A DNA stretch of 64,000 bases. Source: UBA4660 sp034408895 (GTDB lineage Bacteria; Bacteroidota; Bacteroidia; Flavobacteriales_D; Sanyastnellaceae). Where the stretch lies: the NCBI GenBank assembly GCA_034408895.1, contig JAWXCI010000001.1, positions 1-64,000 of the forward strand. Direction: 5' to 3'. A model generated the notes under the pieces. The model ran no database searches, was not told where the DNA came from, and saw nothing but the letters and a program-made list of their open reading frames with translations. The position numbers were made by a program, and so were the translations under genes. Shown in pieces: positions 44,553 through 52,695 of this stretch (its first letter is position 1; each line of letters starts with the position of its first letter).

Positions 44553-44582
44553 CAGAAAACAAAAGACCGCAGAGGGCGGTCT
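44553..44582 (-). terminator. Rho-independent terminator of the serine endopeptidase gene
   Basis: AGACCGC at 44564-44570 pairs with GCGGTCT at 44576-44582, loop of 5 nt. On the minus strand it is followed by TTTTGTTTT, 24 bp after the stop at 44607. Confidence 0.85.
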
Positions 44583-44606
44583 AGTTATTCACATGTTCTG
44601 TTTGAA

Positions 44607-46874
44607 TCAGCGAAAAATTTGCAAGCGGCTGGTGTGCGTTCCCAACTCATCAATAAGCTCGACCATGTATTGGCCAATTGTTAGTGATGATGCATCAATG
44701 CAAAACGATGTTCCCCCAAATGGGAAAACTGAAATTACCCTTCCTGTCATGTCAGATATTTTCAAGATGTGATTGCCTTTTGTGTGTGTTTGGATGCTCA
44801 CAAAATCCTGGGCCGGGTTGGGGAACATTTCAAAAGATGAAGAAGAAAAATCTTCCAAACTCACTGCCACCTCCACGCAAAAGCTGGTGGATTCAATAGC
44901 CCCGAACTCTGCGCCTTCGGCCAGCATATTTCCTTCGTTATCTAACAACTGGTAATTGCCTACACCCCAGAAGCAGCATATTCCATCATTGGCACTATCG
45001 AATAGGGTTAATGTGTAGCAACCTGTGGGCAAACAATAGGTCTCAATCATCAGTTGGCTTTGTGCCAAATAAGGACCGCCTGAGTATAGTATGTTAAGGT
45101 CTTCATCCCTTATTATCCAAGTGGTTTCTTCCGGATAGTCATCAGTAAGGAGATTAAGTGTAACATCCGTAACGTTTTCAGCAAATGCATTGAAGTCAAC
45201 GAGCAAAGCATCATTCCCAGCGTTTTCATCGGCCACATCATTAGGGTTGGTAACCCACACTTCAAATGTGTTGTTTCCATCTTGCAGCATTTGGGTGGGC
45301 AGGTTTATGTCATCGGTTTGGTATTGGTCAAGATTTCCTGTCCAGTCTATTGTTTCTTCGCTACCGGAGTTCAGTTGATAATGAATGGTTGCTGATGTCA
45401 ACGTTTCCACTCCGTAGTTGCGAAGAGTGATGGTGGGCGAAACTGCATTACCGCAAATGGTTGCAGAAATTCCTTCGATATCTGAAAGCCCTGCATCATT
45501 GTTCGCAGCCACAAACCCCGTTGGCCAACCATTCAGAATTTCAACTCCTGTGTTTCCCGGATCCAGCCACTCGCGCAAGCGGGTGGATGCTGTTGACCCG
45601 TTATCCCAACTCACACCAAAACGACCGTAGTAATCGAAGAGGCCGTTGTTGATGGTGCCTGCACAAGCAGAAGCACCACCATACAATTGACCGATGATTC
45701 TGTGATCCTGATTAAAGAGTGGCGAGCCAGATGAGCCACCTTCTGTTACTCCGAGTTCCCAGTTGTCCACGTACCACACATCGGCACCGGCCTGGTAACT
45801 ATGGTAAGGTGCATCTTCATCAAAACAAATTTTCTTGACATCGCCAGATGGGTGATGAATGCCTGTTGCCGAGTCTACCGCATCTTCATCATCGCTGTTA
45901 TCCCATCCTGCAAATTGCACTTCCCAATTTTCCGGTGGAGTTTCATCCAGAAGAAGCAAACCGAAATCGCTGTCGCCATTGCTTGCTTTTAAATCTGAAC
46001 CTGAAAGGGCATCAGTTGTGGGGCCGGTGCTTCCTGTGCAATCATTGTTTTCATGGTTGAAATAGAACACCCAATTTGTTTCGCCTCCAAGGCAATGGTT
46101 GGCGGTAAGGAAATAAGGAGTGCCATCGTTGGCGGTGTTGTTTACCAACGCACCTGTGCACACCGCCCAGCCACCATCGGTGATAAGCGCCACCGATTGG
46201 TTTTCCACTTGCCAGTCGTCTGCCTCCGGGCAATTTACATTGATATTGCATGCACCGCTGTTGCCAAATGGCCCCCGAGCCTGATCAGCATTCACCTCAT
46301 TTAGTTTCGATGTGAGGCCACGGTAGCCATGAATGATTTCACCGATGCGCAGTTGGCCATAATCTGTAGCATCCATTGCAATGCGATATTCTACTACGAT
46401 GCGATCGGAGTTGATCATGCCCACTGCCAGTTCGCCATGTTCTTTATTGTTGAGGTGGTTGATGGCACCGCGGTACACGGTGCGCGCATCATCCCAGATA
46501 TAAACATTTCCACCTTTGGGAATACGGAACTCGCTAAAGAAAAGGCTGATGGATATTGCTCCGGGACATGCGATACCCAATTGCCACACCGCCAGATTTT
46601 CGTCAGGGTAGAAATTCCATGCACCTGAGTTTTCGATGGAATAATCTGTGGGATGTTCCACACCAAAACGGTAAGGTGCTTCTTTAAATTGATCAGTTAC
46701 TGCGTCTTCAGCAGCAAGTTGTACACGATCAATCGCTGAGGTTTCTATGAAAGGAATATCGGTTGATAGATGTTTATCTGCCCAGTTGAGCGGCTCGCCA
46801 CCGTGGTTGAGTTGTGCATACGTTCCAGCGGTGCACAGGGTGAACATTGTCATTGCAAGTAAATTCTTCATCAT
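44607..46874 (-). CDS. Trypsin-like (lysyl-endopeptidase-type) protease with T9SS tail
   Basis: ATG at 46874 gives 755 residues and a signal peptide ending TYAQ; a longer frame to 46976 adds an unlikely leader. A propeptide of about 200 residues precedes a chymotrypsin-fold catalytic domain like lysyl endopeptidase (Achromobacter protease I type). The triad is visible: His in FLTANHC, Asp in GDSDFGLLLLD, Ser in GGSSGSPLFN. A CARDB-like domain follows (NDAGLSDIEGIS...), then a region with a DSANDGICC motif and a T9SS type A sorting domain (FEMFPNPAQDFV to the end). It is an extracellular protease; exact cleavage preference is inferred. Confidence 0.9.
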   Translation of the reverse strand: MMKNLLAMTMFTLCTAGTYAQLNHGGEPLNWADKHLSTDIPFIETSAIDRVQLAAEDAVTDQFKEAPYRFGVEHPTDYSIENSGAWNFYPDENLAVWQLGIACPGAISISLFFSEFRIPKGGNVYIWDDARTVYRGAINHLNNKEHGELAVGMINSDRIVVEYRIAMDATDYGQLRIGEIIHGYRGLTSKLNEVNADQARGPFGNSGACNINVNCPEADDWQVENQSVALITDGGWAVCTGALVNNTANDGTPYFLTANHCLGGETNWVFYFNHENNDCTGSTGPTTDALSGSDLKASNGDSDFGLLLLDETPPENWEVQFAGWDNSDDEDAVDSATGIHHPSGDVKKICFDEDAPYHSYQAGADVWYVDNWELGVTEGGSSGSPLFNQDHRIIGQLYGGASACAGTINNGLFDYYGRFGVSWDNGSTASTRLREWLDPGNTGVEILNGWPTGFVAANNDAGLSDIEGISATICGNAVSPTITLRNYGVETLTSATIHYQLNSGSEETIDWTGNLDQYQTDDINLPTQMLQDGNNTFEVWVTNPNDVADENAGNDALLVDFNAFAENVTDVTLNLLTDDYPEETTWIIRDEDLNILYSGGPYLAQSQLMIETYCLPTGCYTLTLFDSANDGICCFWGVGNYQLLDNEGNMLAEGAEFGAIESTSFCVEVAVSLEDFSSSSFEMFPNPAQDFVSIQTHTKGNHILKISDMTGRVISVFPFGGTSFCIDASSLTIGQYMVELIDELGTHTSRLQIFR

Positions 46875-46987
46875 AAAATTGTTGCTGATTTTTTCCAGAT
46901 ACAAATAAAACGTGAGATGCACTACCGGGGTTGCGGTAATTGTGGAAATATCAAACAAAGGGTGGTGGGATTTCAAATGGATGGATT

Positions 46988-47012
46988 CCCCTTCCCGAAG
47001 AATCGGGGGAGG
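46988..47012. repeat. REP-like imperfect palindrome
   Basis: CCCCTTCCCGA and TCGGGGGAGG flank an AGAA loop, pairing with G-U wobbles and one mismatch. The CCCGA-AGAA-TCGGG core is like short interspersed palindromes common in Bacteroidota. It lies between the protease gene and a hypothetical gene. Confidence 0.5.
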
Positions 47013-47050
47013 ATGTGCGGGTTTGGAGACTTCTTAAAAGACCGCATGAT

Positions 47051-47365
47051 TCAGCGACCGTAGGCAAATTTCAGCAATGGCCAGTTTTGTTTTGTTTGTG
47101 TAGAAAACCCAATATGCTTAATAGCTGACCATGGAATCATTTGCAACAATGCACTCTCTGCACTTTGACTATAAATTTTCAAGAGGAAGTCATTCTGGTA
47201 ATTAAGTTCGTGTGATGGATCTATCGCCATCATTTTATCAGCTAAATAGAAAATGTTAATACTGTATCCATCCTTTGGGCTGAAGAAGTATTCCACTCTT
47301 TCTCTGACCATGAACGGCTCTAGATGAGTTATCCAGAAGCCTTTGATGTTTATGCCGCTTGCCAT
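47051..47365 (-). CDS. Hypothetical protein, 104 residues
   Basis: This frame has natural composition: KGFWITHLEPFMVRERVEYF, NIFYLADKMMAIDPSHELN and LLQMIPWSAIKHIGFSTQT. No family, signal peptide or membrane helix is recognised. The alternation of hydrophobic and polar residues suggests a small alpha/beta protein. It is flanked by a REP-like palindrome and by a gene remnant, in a rearranged stretch, so it may be a recent arrival or part of an older locus. Confidence 0.5.
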   Translation of the reverse strand: MASGINIKGFWITHLEPFMVRERVEYFFSPKDGYSINIFYLADKMMAIDPSHELNYQNDFLLKIYSQSAESALLQMIPWSAIKHIGFSTQTKQNWPLLKFAYGR

Positions 47366-47436
47366 ATATAATAGGTATAATTCGTTTCGCTAATCAGGGC
47401 ACGCGCAGCGCTCACCTTCAATTCTTAATTCCCTTA

Positions 47437-47820
47437 CTACCCCTTCACCACTTTATAATGCACCGTATCTCCACTCGCATTCTTTATTATCATAAACGGT
47501 GTTAGGTCTGACCATCCCCGGCTTAATGCTGTGACATTAGTTAATGAGGTGCCTTCGGCAATGGTGATCCAGGTGGTGGGTTCGCCTGTGGTGGTGTCGC
47601 TGAAGTCTATCTGGTAAGGGAGTATGGGGTCGCCAAAGACGCTGAATATATGGGTGCTCTGTATTTCCGGGAAATCCGGATTCGCGTTGAGGCCTGGGCC
47701 CAGGTCGTCCTCTCGGATATTGCCGCTGCCATTGGCGCTATCATATATTATATAGTTATTGTATTTGGTTTCGTTTTCGTCATCGTATTTATCTTTGCCG
47801 AAAGATGCCAGGCGCACGAG
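47437..47820 (-). pseudogene. 3' gene remnant fused to the direct repeat
   Basis: A frame of 143 codons (from a TTG at 47868 to 47437) is a chimera. Its first 16 codons lie in the 165-bp repeat copy, read out of frame with the antitoxin start. From 47820 on it reads like the C-terminal piece of a larger protein (RLASFGKDKYDDENETKYNN, then FPEIQSTHIFSVFGDPILP and PFMIIKNASGDTVHYKVVKG). The parent family is not recognised; the acidic, Asn-rich style suggests a surface or phage-like protein. The 5' part is missing, so I call it a truncated remnant. Confidence 0.55.
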
Positions 47821-47985
47821 TCCACTTGTTTTTCTGCGATACTCATTGTCATTTTCTTTAATAATCAAAAGTAAGATTCACATATTCCTCCGGTACTGCC
47901 CGCCCACTTCGAACATGGCCTGCGGTAATTCGCCAAGGGAACAAGTCTTTACTGCTTCCATGAATTCGGCAAACATGTTTTGGTT
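47821..47985. repeat. 165-bp direct repeat, copy A (distal to icmF)
   Basis: These 165 bp match 48525-48689 in the same orientation with seven substitutions and no gaps (about 96% identity). On the minus strand the copy carries about the last 100 bp of the icmF coding sequence, the icmF stop, the short intergenic stretch, and the first ten codons of the antitoxin gene. Together with copy B it encloses the toxin-antitoxin pair; the two copies start 704 bp apart. Confidence 0.95.
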
Positions 47986-47994
47986 GTGCTTCAT
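47878..47994 (-). CDS. 38-residue open frame copying the IcmF C-terminus
   Basis: ATG at 47994 overlaps the toxin stop as ATGA and opens a 38-codon frame, nearly all of it within repeat copy A. The product repeats the IcmF C-terminal tail in the correct frame (NQNMFAEFMEAVKTCSLGEL to GGQYRRNM), with Leu to Phe, Ser to Thr and Thr to Pro changes. It could be an accidental by-product of duplication or a translated peptide coupled to the toxin. Three of five coding changes alter residues, which argues against strong conservation. Confidence 0.3.
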   Translation of the reverse strand: MKHNQNMFAEFMEAVKTCSLGELPQAMFEVGGQYRRNM

Positions 47995-48329
47995 CGTTTC
48001 TGTGTCGAATCGAAACTTCTCATGCCGGTCTTCATCGCTCTCATTTTCTTCTTAGGGTTTCTCCGGGTGTCCCAAATAATGATTACCTGAACCATTTCAT
48101 CCTTCACGCGGTAGATCATCAGATTGTGTTTTGTCACCAGCACTTCATAACAACCACTCGTAATGGAAGCCCTTGATGAAAATGGCTTTTGAGCAATTCG
48201 CTTAATGGTAGTGAATGTCTTTTTCAGAAAGTCATCAACTACATGTGGCGACCAATTCGCTTCCAGGTATTTAACTACTTCGAAGAAGCCTTGCTTCGCT
48301 TTTGGCGACCAGACGACTTTGTATTCCAT
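47991..48329 (-). CDS. ParE/RelE-type toxin
   Basis: This 112-residue protein fits the ParE/RelE superfamily: VVWSPKAKQGFFEVVKYLEA at the N-terminus, a helical hairpin, and C-terminal strands YEVLVTKHNLMIYRVKD and VQVIIIWDTRRNPKKK. ParE members poison gyrase and RelE members cut ribosome-bound mRNA; a clear RelE catalytic set is not visible, so ParE is more likely. The tail beyond WDTRRNP is longer and more basic than usual. The gene starts inside the antitoxin gene (55-bp overlap). Confidence 0.8.
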   Translation of the reverse strand: MEYKVVWSPKAKQGFFEVVKYLEANWSPHVVDDFLKKTFTTIKRIAQKPFSSRASITSGCYEVLVTKHNLMIYRVKDEMVQVIIIWDTRRNPKKKMRAMKTGMRSFDSTQKR

Positions 48330-48556
48330 CGTTGATTTGCTTCATTAAAAACTTCTTCATTAGAAATGAATTTTCCTGCATCTAACTGAGCTATGCTTTG
48401 CTTGAAGTCTGATTTTATCTTGTCGGGGATTTCATCCCATAAGGTAGCCAGGTTACCATCCAGAAATTTCTCAATCTGATTCAGCATTTTGGGATTGCTG
48501 ATGTGTAAGAGCCTTCTGCTTAACTCCACTTGTTTTTCTGCGATACTCATTGTCAT
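48275..48556 (-). CDS. Antitoxin partner of the ParE-type toxin
   Basis: ATG at 48556 (or ATG at 48550) gives about 93 residues; the longer frame upstream is not needed. The pattern LSRRLLHISNPKMLNQIEKF, LWDEIPDKIKSDFKQSIAQL and GKFISNEEVFNEANQRW is that of the Bacteroidota antitoxin family found directly upstream of ParE/RelE toxins. The C-terminus (SSGRQKRSKASSK) lies in the zone overlapping the toxin gene, an unusually large overlap of 55 bp. Its first ten codons lie in direct repeat copy B. Confidence 0.8.
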   Translation of the reverse strand: MTMSIAEKQVELSRRLLHISNPKMLNQIEKFLDGNLATLWDEIPDKIKSDFKQSIAQLDAGKFISNEEVFNEANQRWNTKSSGRQKRSKASSK

Positions 48557-48689
48557 TTTCTTTAATAATGAAAAGTAAGATTCACATATTCCTCCGGTAC
48601 TGCCCACCCACTTCGAACATGGCCTGCGTCAATTCGCCAAGCGAACAAGACTTTACTGCTTCCATCAATTCGGCAAACATGTTTTGGTT
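48525..48689. repeat. 165-bp direct repeat, copy B (native icmF end)
   Basis: This is the copy that still contains the intact icmF 3' end (stop at 48582), the icmF-antitoxin gap, and the first codons of the full antitoxin gene. Copy A lies 704 bp further along. Because the intact genes use this copy, it is probably the original one. Confidence 0.95.
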
Positions 48690-51600
48690 TTGGATGGCGG
48701 CTTGTTGAACGCGCTTCAGTGCCTCGGCAGATTGTGTTGCGTTCGCAGCTTGCAGGTTCTTCAACATGCTTATCTGGTATTCCTTTTCTTCTTCGGTGGC
48801 ACGTATCACCTCTTTGGGAAGTATGGTGGGCGAACCTTTGGATGAAAGGAATGTGTTCACACCGATAATCGGAAAGCGGCCATCGTGTTTCAGTGTTTCG
48901 TAGTACAAACTTTCTTCCTGGATTTTACTTCGCTGATACATGGTTTCCATGGCGCCCAACACTCCACCGCGTTCGGTTATCCTGTCGAACTCACTCAACA
49001 CAGCCGCTTCCACCAGGTCGGTCAACTCATCAATGATGAATGAACCCTGCAATGGGTTTTCATTTTTGGCAAGACCTAATTCTTTGTTGATGATGAGTTG
49101 AATGGCCATTGCTCTGCGCACGCTTTCTTCGGTTGGAGTAGTGATGGCTTCATCGTATGCATTCGTGTGCAGCGAATTGCAGTTGTCGTAAATCGCATAC
49201 AGCGCTTGCAATGTTGTGCGGATGTCGTTGAAGTCGATCTCTTGTGCATGCAGTGAGCGACCACTTGTTTGGATGTGGTACTTCAACATCTGAGCGCGTG
49301 CATTTGCACCATATTTTTTTGCCAAGGCCTTGCTCCATATCCTGCGCGCCACTCTTCCAATCACTGCGTATTCCGGGTCTATTCCATTGCTGAAGAAGAA
49401 CGAAAGGTTCGGCCCAAACTCGTTGATATCCATACCACGCGAGAGGTAATACTCCACGTAGGTGAAGCCATTCGAAAGCGTGAATGCAAGTTGTGTAATG
49501 GGGTTCGCACCGGCCTCCGCAATGTGATAGCCGCTGATAGAAACCGAATAAAAGTTGCGCACTTTTTTCTCGATGAAATACTCCTGCACATCACCCATAA
49601 GGCGCAGCGCAAACTCAGTAGAGAAAATGCACGTGTTCTGCGCCTGGTCTTCTTTCAAAATGTCGGCCTGTACCGTGCCGCGCACTTGCGAAAGTGTGTA
49701 GGCTTTTATTTTTTCGTAAACATCTTTTGGTAAAACTTCTTCACCGGTGATGCCAATAAGCATTAAGCCGAGGCTATCATTTCCTTCAGGAAGATTTGAG
49801 TATTGGGTATTGGGTATTGAGATAGGAGAATCAGCGGATTGATATTTCGGTCGTTGAAGTCCATTGTCATCATACTTTGATTTCAGTTTCTTCTCCACTT
49901 CCTTTTCCAACTTATTCTCTTTGATGTGTTTCTCGCATTGCTGGTCAATGGCGGCATTCATGAAGAACGCAAGCAGCATAGGAGCAGGGCCGTTGATGGT
50001 CATGCTCACAGAAGTCTTCGCATCAGCGAGGTCGAAACCGGAATACAATTTCTTCGCATCATCAAGACAACAAATGGAAACACCGCTGTTGCCCACTTTA
50101 CCATAGATGTCCGGACGATGGTCAGGGTCGTTGCCGTAAAGTGTCACGCTGTCGAAGGCAGTTGACAAACGTTTAGCGGGCAATCCATGACTGACGTAAT
50201 GAAAACGTTTGTTGGTTCTTTCCGGGCCGCCTTCACCGGCAAACATCCTTGCGGGGTCTTCGCCTTCACGCTTGAATGGATAGAGACCGGCAGTGTATGG
50301 AAATTCTCCCGGCACATTTTCTTGAAGAACCCAATTCAAAATATCTCCCCAACTGCGGTAAGATGGTGTGACCACCTTAGGAATCATTTGGTGCGAAAGA
50401 CTTTCGGTATGGGTCTGGATTCGCACTTCTTTATCGCGCACCATGAATTTGTACTCAGCGTTTTTGTAGAGCGCACGTTTCGCATTCCATGTAGAAATGA
50501 TTTCCCAATTGTGCGGGTCGAGGTCGAGTTTTATTCTGTCGAAGGAGGATTTGAGAATGGAAAGTGCTTCGTCATCTTTCTTGTTTGCACTTTCTTCAAT
50601 CAGTGTGATGGAAGAATTGAGTGCGTAAAGTTTGTCTGCAATGATGGCTTGTTCATTTGCCCACTTGTCATAAGCACGATTGTTCTCGCTTATCTCGCTC
50701 AAGTAGCGTGTCCGGTTTGGTGGGATGATGAAAATCTTTTCGCTCATCTCGTTGGTGTGGAAGAAAGCTGATTTCAAATCTGCGCCTGTCTTTTCAGCAA
50801 TTTGATGGATGAGTTTGATGTAGAGTTCGTTGGTTCCCGGGTCGTTGAATTGTGAGGCAATGGTGCCAACAACAGGCAGCGAATCATCCTCAGCGTCCCA
50901 CAATTGATGATTGCGTTTGTATTGTTTGCGCACATCCCGCAATGCATCCTGCGAACCGCGCTTGTCGAATTTGTTTATTGCAACTACATCTGCGAAGTCG
51001 AGCATATCAATCTTCTCCAATTGTGTGGCTGCACCAAACTCCGGAGTCATTATGTATAAGGCCACATCGCTGTGGTCCATTATTTCTGTGTCGCTTTGTC
51101 CAATGCCGGAAGTTTCAAGAATGATTAAATCAAACTTCGCTGCTTTGAGAATGGCGACTGCTTCTGCAACATGTTTTGATAAAGCAAGATTGCTTTGACG
51201 CGTTGCCAGCGAACGCATGTAAACTCTTGGATTGCGAATCGAGTTCATGCGAATTCTGTCGCCCAATAATGCTCCGCCCGTTTTGCGTTTAGATGGATCA
51301 ACGGAAATGATTCCAATGTTTTTATCAGGAAAATCAAGTAAGAATCTTCGCACGATTTCATCTACCATCGAAGACTTTCCTGAACCACCGGTTCCGGTAA
51401 TTCCGAGGACAGGTATTACCTCACCCCGGCCCTCTCCAAAGGCGAGGGAGCGCTTTGCAGCGATGTCCTGAATTTTCTTCAACTCATCTTTGTGCTGTTC
51501 GGGATAATTTTCTGCTGCTGAAATCAATCGTGCAATGGAGCCGTGGTCGTTCGCGCTGAGGTGTCCCACTTCACCATTCAATTGATAACCTGTTGGCACA

Positions 51601-52031
51601 TCACTCTTTTGAACAAGGTCATTTATCATTCCCTGCAATCCCATTGCGCGACCATCATCAGGATGATAAATGCGCGCGATGCCATAGTTCTGAAGTTCTT
51701 CTATTTCGGAAGGAAGAATTGTTCCTCCTCCTCCTCCAAAAATCTTGATATGACTTGCGCCTTTTTCTTTCAGCAAATCATACATGTATTTGAAATACTC
51801 TGTGTGCCCGCCTTGATAGGATGTGATGGCAATGGCTTGTGCATCTTCTTGAATGGCGCAGTTCACCACTTCTTCCACACTGCGGTCGTGGCCGAGGTGG
51901 ATTACTTCGCAACCTGTGCTTTGTATAATTCTGCGCATGATGTTGATGGCTGCATCATGCCCATCGAACAGCGAGGCGGCTGTTACAATGCGGACTTTGT
52001 TTTTGGGGCTGTAAGGGGTTTGGACTTGCAT
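48582..52031 (-). CDS. icmF: IcmF: fused acyl-CoA mutase with B12 and G-protein chaperone domains
   Basis: This 1149-residue enzyme contains, in order, a B12-binding domain (DGHDAA at 23-28, SYQGG at 71-75, GGGGGTI near 99-105), a MeaB-like GTPase (P-loop GTGGSGKS at 213-220), a linker, and a TIM-barrel acyl-CoA mutase domain with PEGNDSLGLMLIGITGEEV-type motifs. IcmF enzymes interconvert isobutyryl-CoA and n-butyryl-CoA (some act on other acyl-CoAs) and carry their own reactivation chaperone. The linker at 194-205 and a stretch near 735-745 are repeat-derived. The 3' end is part of the 165-bp repeat. Use of an adenosylcobalamin cofactor is from family knowledge. Confidence 0.95.
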   Translation of the reverse strand: MQVQTPYSPKNKVRIVTAASLFDGHDAAINIMRRIIQSTGCEVIHLGHDRSVEEVVNCAIQEDAQAIAITSYQGGHTEYFKYMYDLLKEKGASHIKIFGGGGGTILPSEIEELQNYGIARIYHPDDGRAMGLQGMINDLVQKSDVPTGYQLNGEVGHLSANDHGSIARLISAAENYPEQHKDELKKIQDIAAKRSLAFGEGRGEVIPVLGITGTGGSGKSSMVDEIVRRFLLDFPDKNIGIISVDPSKRKTGGALLGDRIRMNSIRNPRVYMRSLATRQSNLALSKHVAEAVAILKAAKFDLIILETSGIGQSDTEIMDHSDVALYIMTPEFGAATQLEKIDMLDFADVVAINKFDKRGSQDALRDVRKQYKRNHQLWDAEDDSLPVVGTIASQFNDPGTNELYIKLIHQIAEKTGADLKSAFFHTNEMSEKIFIIPPNRTRYLSEISENNRAYDKWANEQAIIADKLYALNSSITLIEESANKKDDEALSILKSSFDRIKLDLDPHNWEIISTWNAKRALYKNAEYKFMVRDKEVRIQTHTESLSHQMIPKVVTPSYRSWGDILNWVLQENVPGEFPYTAGLYPFKREGEDPARMFAGEGGPERTNKRFHYVSHGLPAKRLSTAFDSVTLYGNDPDHRPDIYGKVGNSGVSICCLDDAKKLYSGFDLADAKTSVSMTINGPAPMLLAFFMNAAIDQQCEKHIKENKLEKEVEKKLKSKYDDNGLQRPKYQSADSPISIPNTQYSNLPEGNDSLGLMLIGITGEEVLPKDVYEKIKAYTLSQVRGTVQADILKEDQAQNTCIFSTEFALRLMGDVQEYFIEKKVRNFYSVSISGYHIAEAGANPITQLAFTLSNGFTYVEYYLSRGMDINEFGPNLSFFFSNGIDPEYAVIGRVARRIWSKALAKKYGANARAQMLKYHIQTSGRSLHAQEIDFNDIRTTLQALYAIYDNCNSLHTNAYDEAITTPTEESVRRAMAIQLIINKELGLAKNENPLQGSFIIDELTDLVEAAVLSEFDRITERGGVLGAMETMYQRSKIQEESLYYETLKHDGRFPIIGVNTFLSSKGSPTILPKEVIRATEEEKEYQISMLKNLQAANATQSAEALKRVQQAAIQNQNMFAELMEAVKSCSLGELTQAMFEVGGQYRRNM
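49801..49821. repeat. Heptamer tandem repeat inside icmF
   Basis: Three TATTGGG-like heptamers (TATTGGGTATTGGGTATTGA) occur inside the icmF coding frame, giving the low-complexity stretch ISIPNTQYSN just before the conserved LPEGND region. It resembles intergenic GGGTATT strings of Bacteroidota rather than conserved enzyme sequence. Confidence 0.55.
51417..51450. repeat. REP-like palindrome inserted in the icmF reading frame
   Basis: TACCTCACCCCGGCCCTCTC followed by CAAAGGCGAGGGAG is the signature of a widespread interspersed palindrome (CCCTCTCC-AAA-GGcGAGGG hairpin at 51430-51448). It lies in frame between the B12 and GTPase domains, encoding about RSLAFGEGRGEV (residues 194-205). The flanking IPVLGITGTGG is the conserved start of the GTPase. 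Confidence 0.6.
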
Positions 52032-52084
52032 GGGTTTCCAATGAATTATTGAACAAATATTATCCGGTCATCTGAGACAATTTT

Positions 52085-52387
52085 TCAAGCAACTTTTCTG
52101 CGTTTTGTCTGAGCGTCTTCAAGGCTCCACTTCAAGGTATAGTAATCGTAATATGTCTGCAAATTGAGCCAGTACAATGCACTTATTTCAAGAGCATGTT
52201 CCAGCTTGATTGCTGTGATTGCTGTAATGTTTCGTTTGCCGGAAATGATTTCGCTTAGTACCGTTGGCGATAAGCCCATTAATTCTGCAACGTACTTTTT
52301 TGTCAAACCACGGTACACGATTTCTTCAGCTAAAAACTCGCCCGGGTGAGTGACTTCAGTTGGTGTTATTTCGTTTGCTGTTTTCAT
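52085..52387 (-). CDS. higA: HigA-type antitoxin
   Basis: This 100-residue protein begins with EVTHPGEFLAEEIVYRGLTK, then an Xre helix-turn-helix (YVAELMGLSPTVLSEIISGK) and the terminal AITAIKLEHALEISALYWLNLQ. This matches the HigA family of antitoxins, which repress their own operon and bind HigB. It follows higB by 2 bp, the reversed gene order typical of higBA. The last 20 residues are basic. Confidence 0.92.
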   Translation of the reverse strand: MKTANEITPTEVTHPGEFLAEEIVYRGLTKKYVAELMGLSPTVLSEIISGKRNITAITAIKLEHALEISALYWLNLQTYYDYYTLKWSLEDAQTKRRKVA

Positions 52388-52389
52388 TT

Positions 52390-52695
52390 TTAGTGGTAAT
52401 CTGTTAGTTCTACTATTTCAATTGACACTTCTGATGGATTCAATTTTGTGAAGCAAATTCTGAATTGTTTGTTCACTCTTACTGACCATTGACCTTTTCT
52501 GTCACCTTTCAATTTTTCAAGATTCAGGGAATTGATTTTTGCTATTGTTTCAAAATCCGGTGCTGCCAGAAACTGTCTGATTCTTTTCTTGTATTTACTC
52601 ACTACATCCTCTGCAATTTTGAATTTGAACACGCATTGATTGATTTCCAATTCATACAACTCCCGTACTTTTTTGTTTTCAAAGCGAACAATCAT
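52390..52695 (-). CDS. higB: HigB-type toxin
   Basis: This 101-residue RelE-superfamily toxin has a long N-terminal helical part and the core strands KLKGDRKGQWSVRVNKQFRI and EVSIEIVELTDYH, the standard HigB end (DYH). HigB cleaves mRNA at ribosomes. Length is normal with an N-terminal extension. It starts the operon and the antitoxin follows. An exact TACTTTTG motif lies just upstream. Confidence 0.9.
   Translation of the reverse strand: MIVRFENKKVRELYELEINQCVFKFKIAEDVVSKYKKRIRQFLAAPDFETIAKINSLNLEKLKGDRKGQWSVRVNKQFRICFTKLNPSEVSIEIVELTDYH

Noticed and set aside
45801..46304. Plus-strand frames inside the protease gene
   Set aside because: They are shadow frames opposite a catalytic domain with an intact triad.
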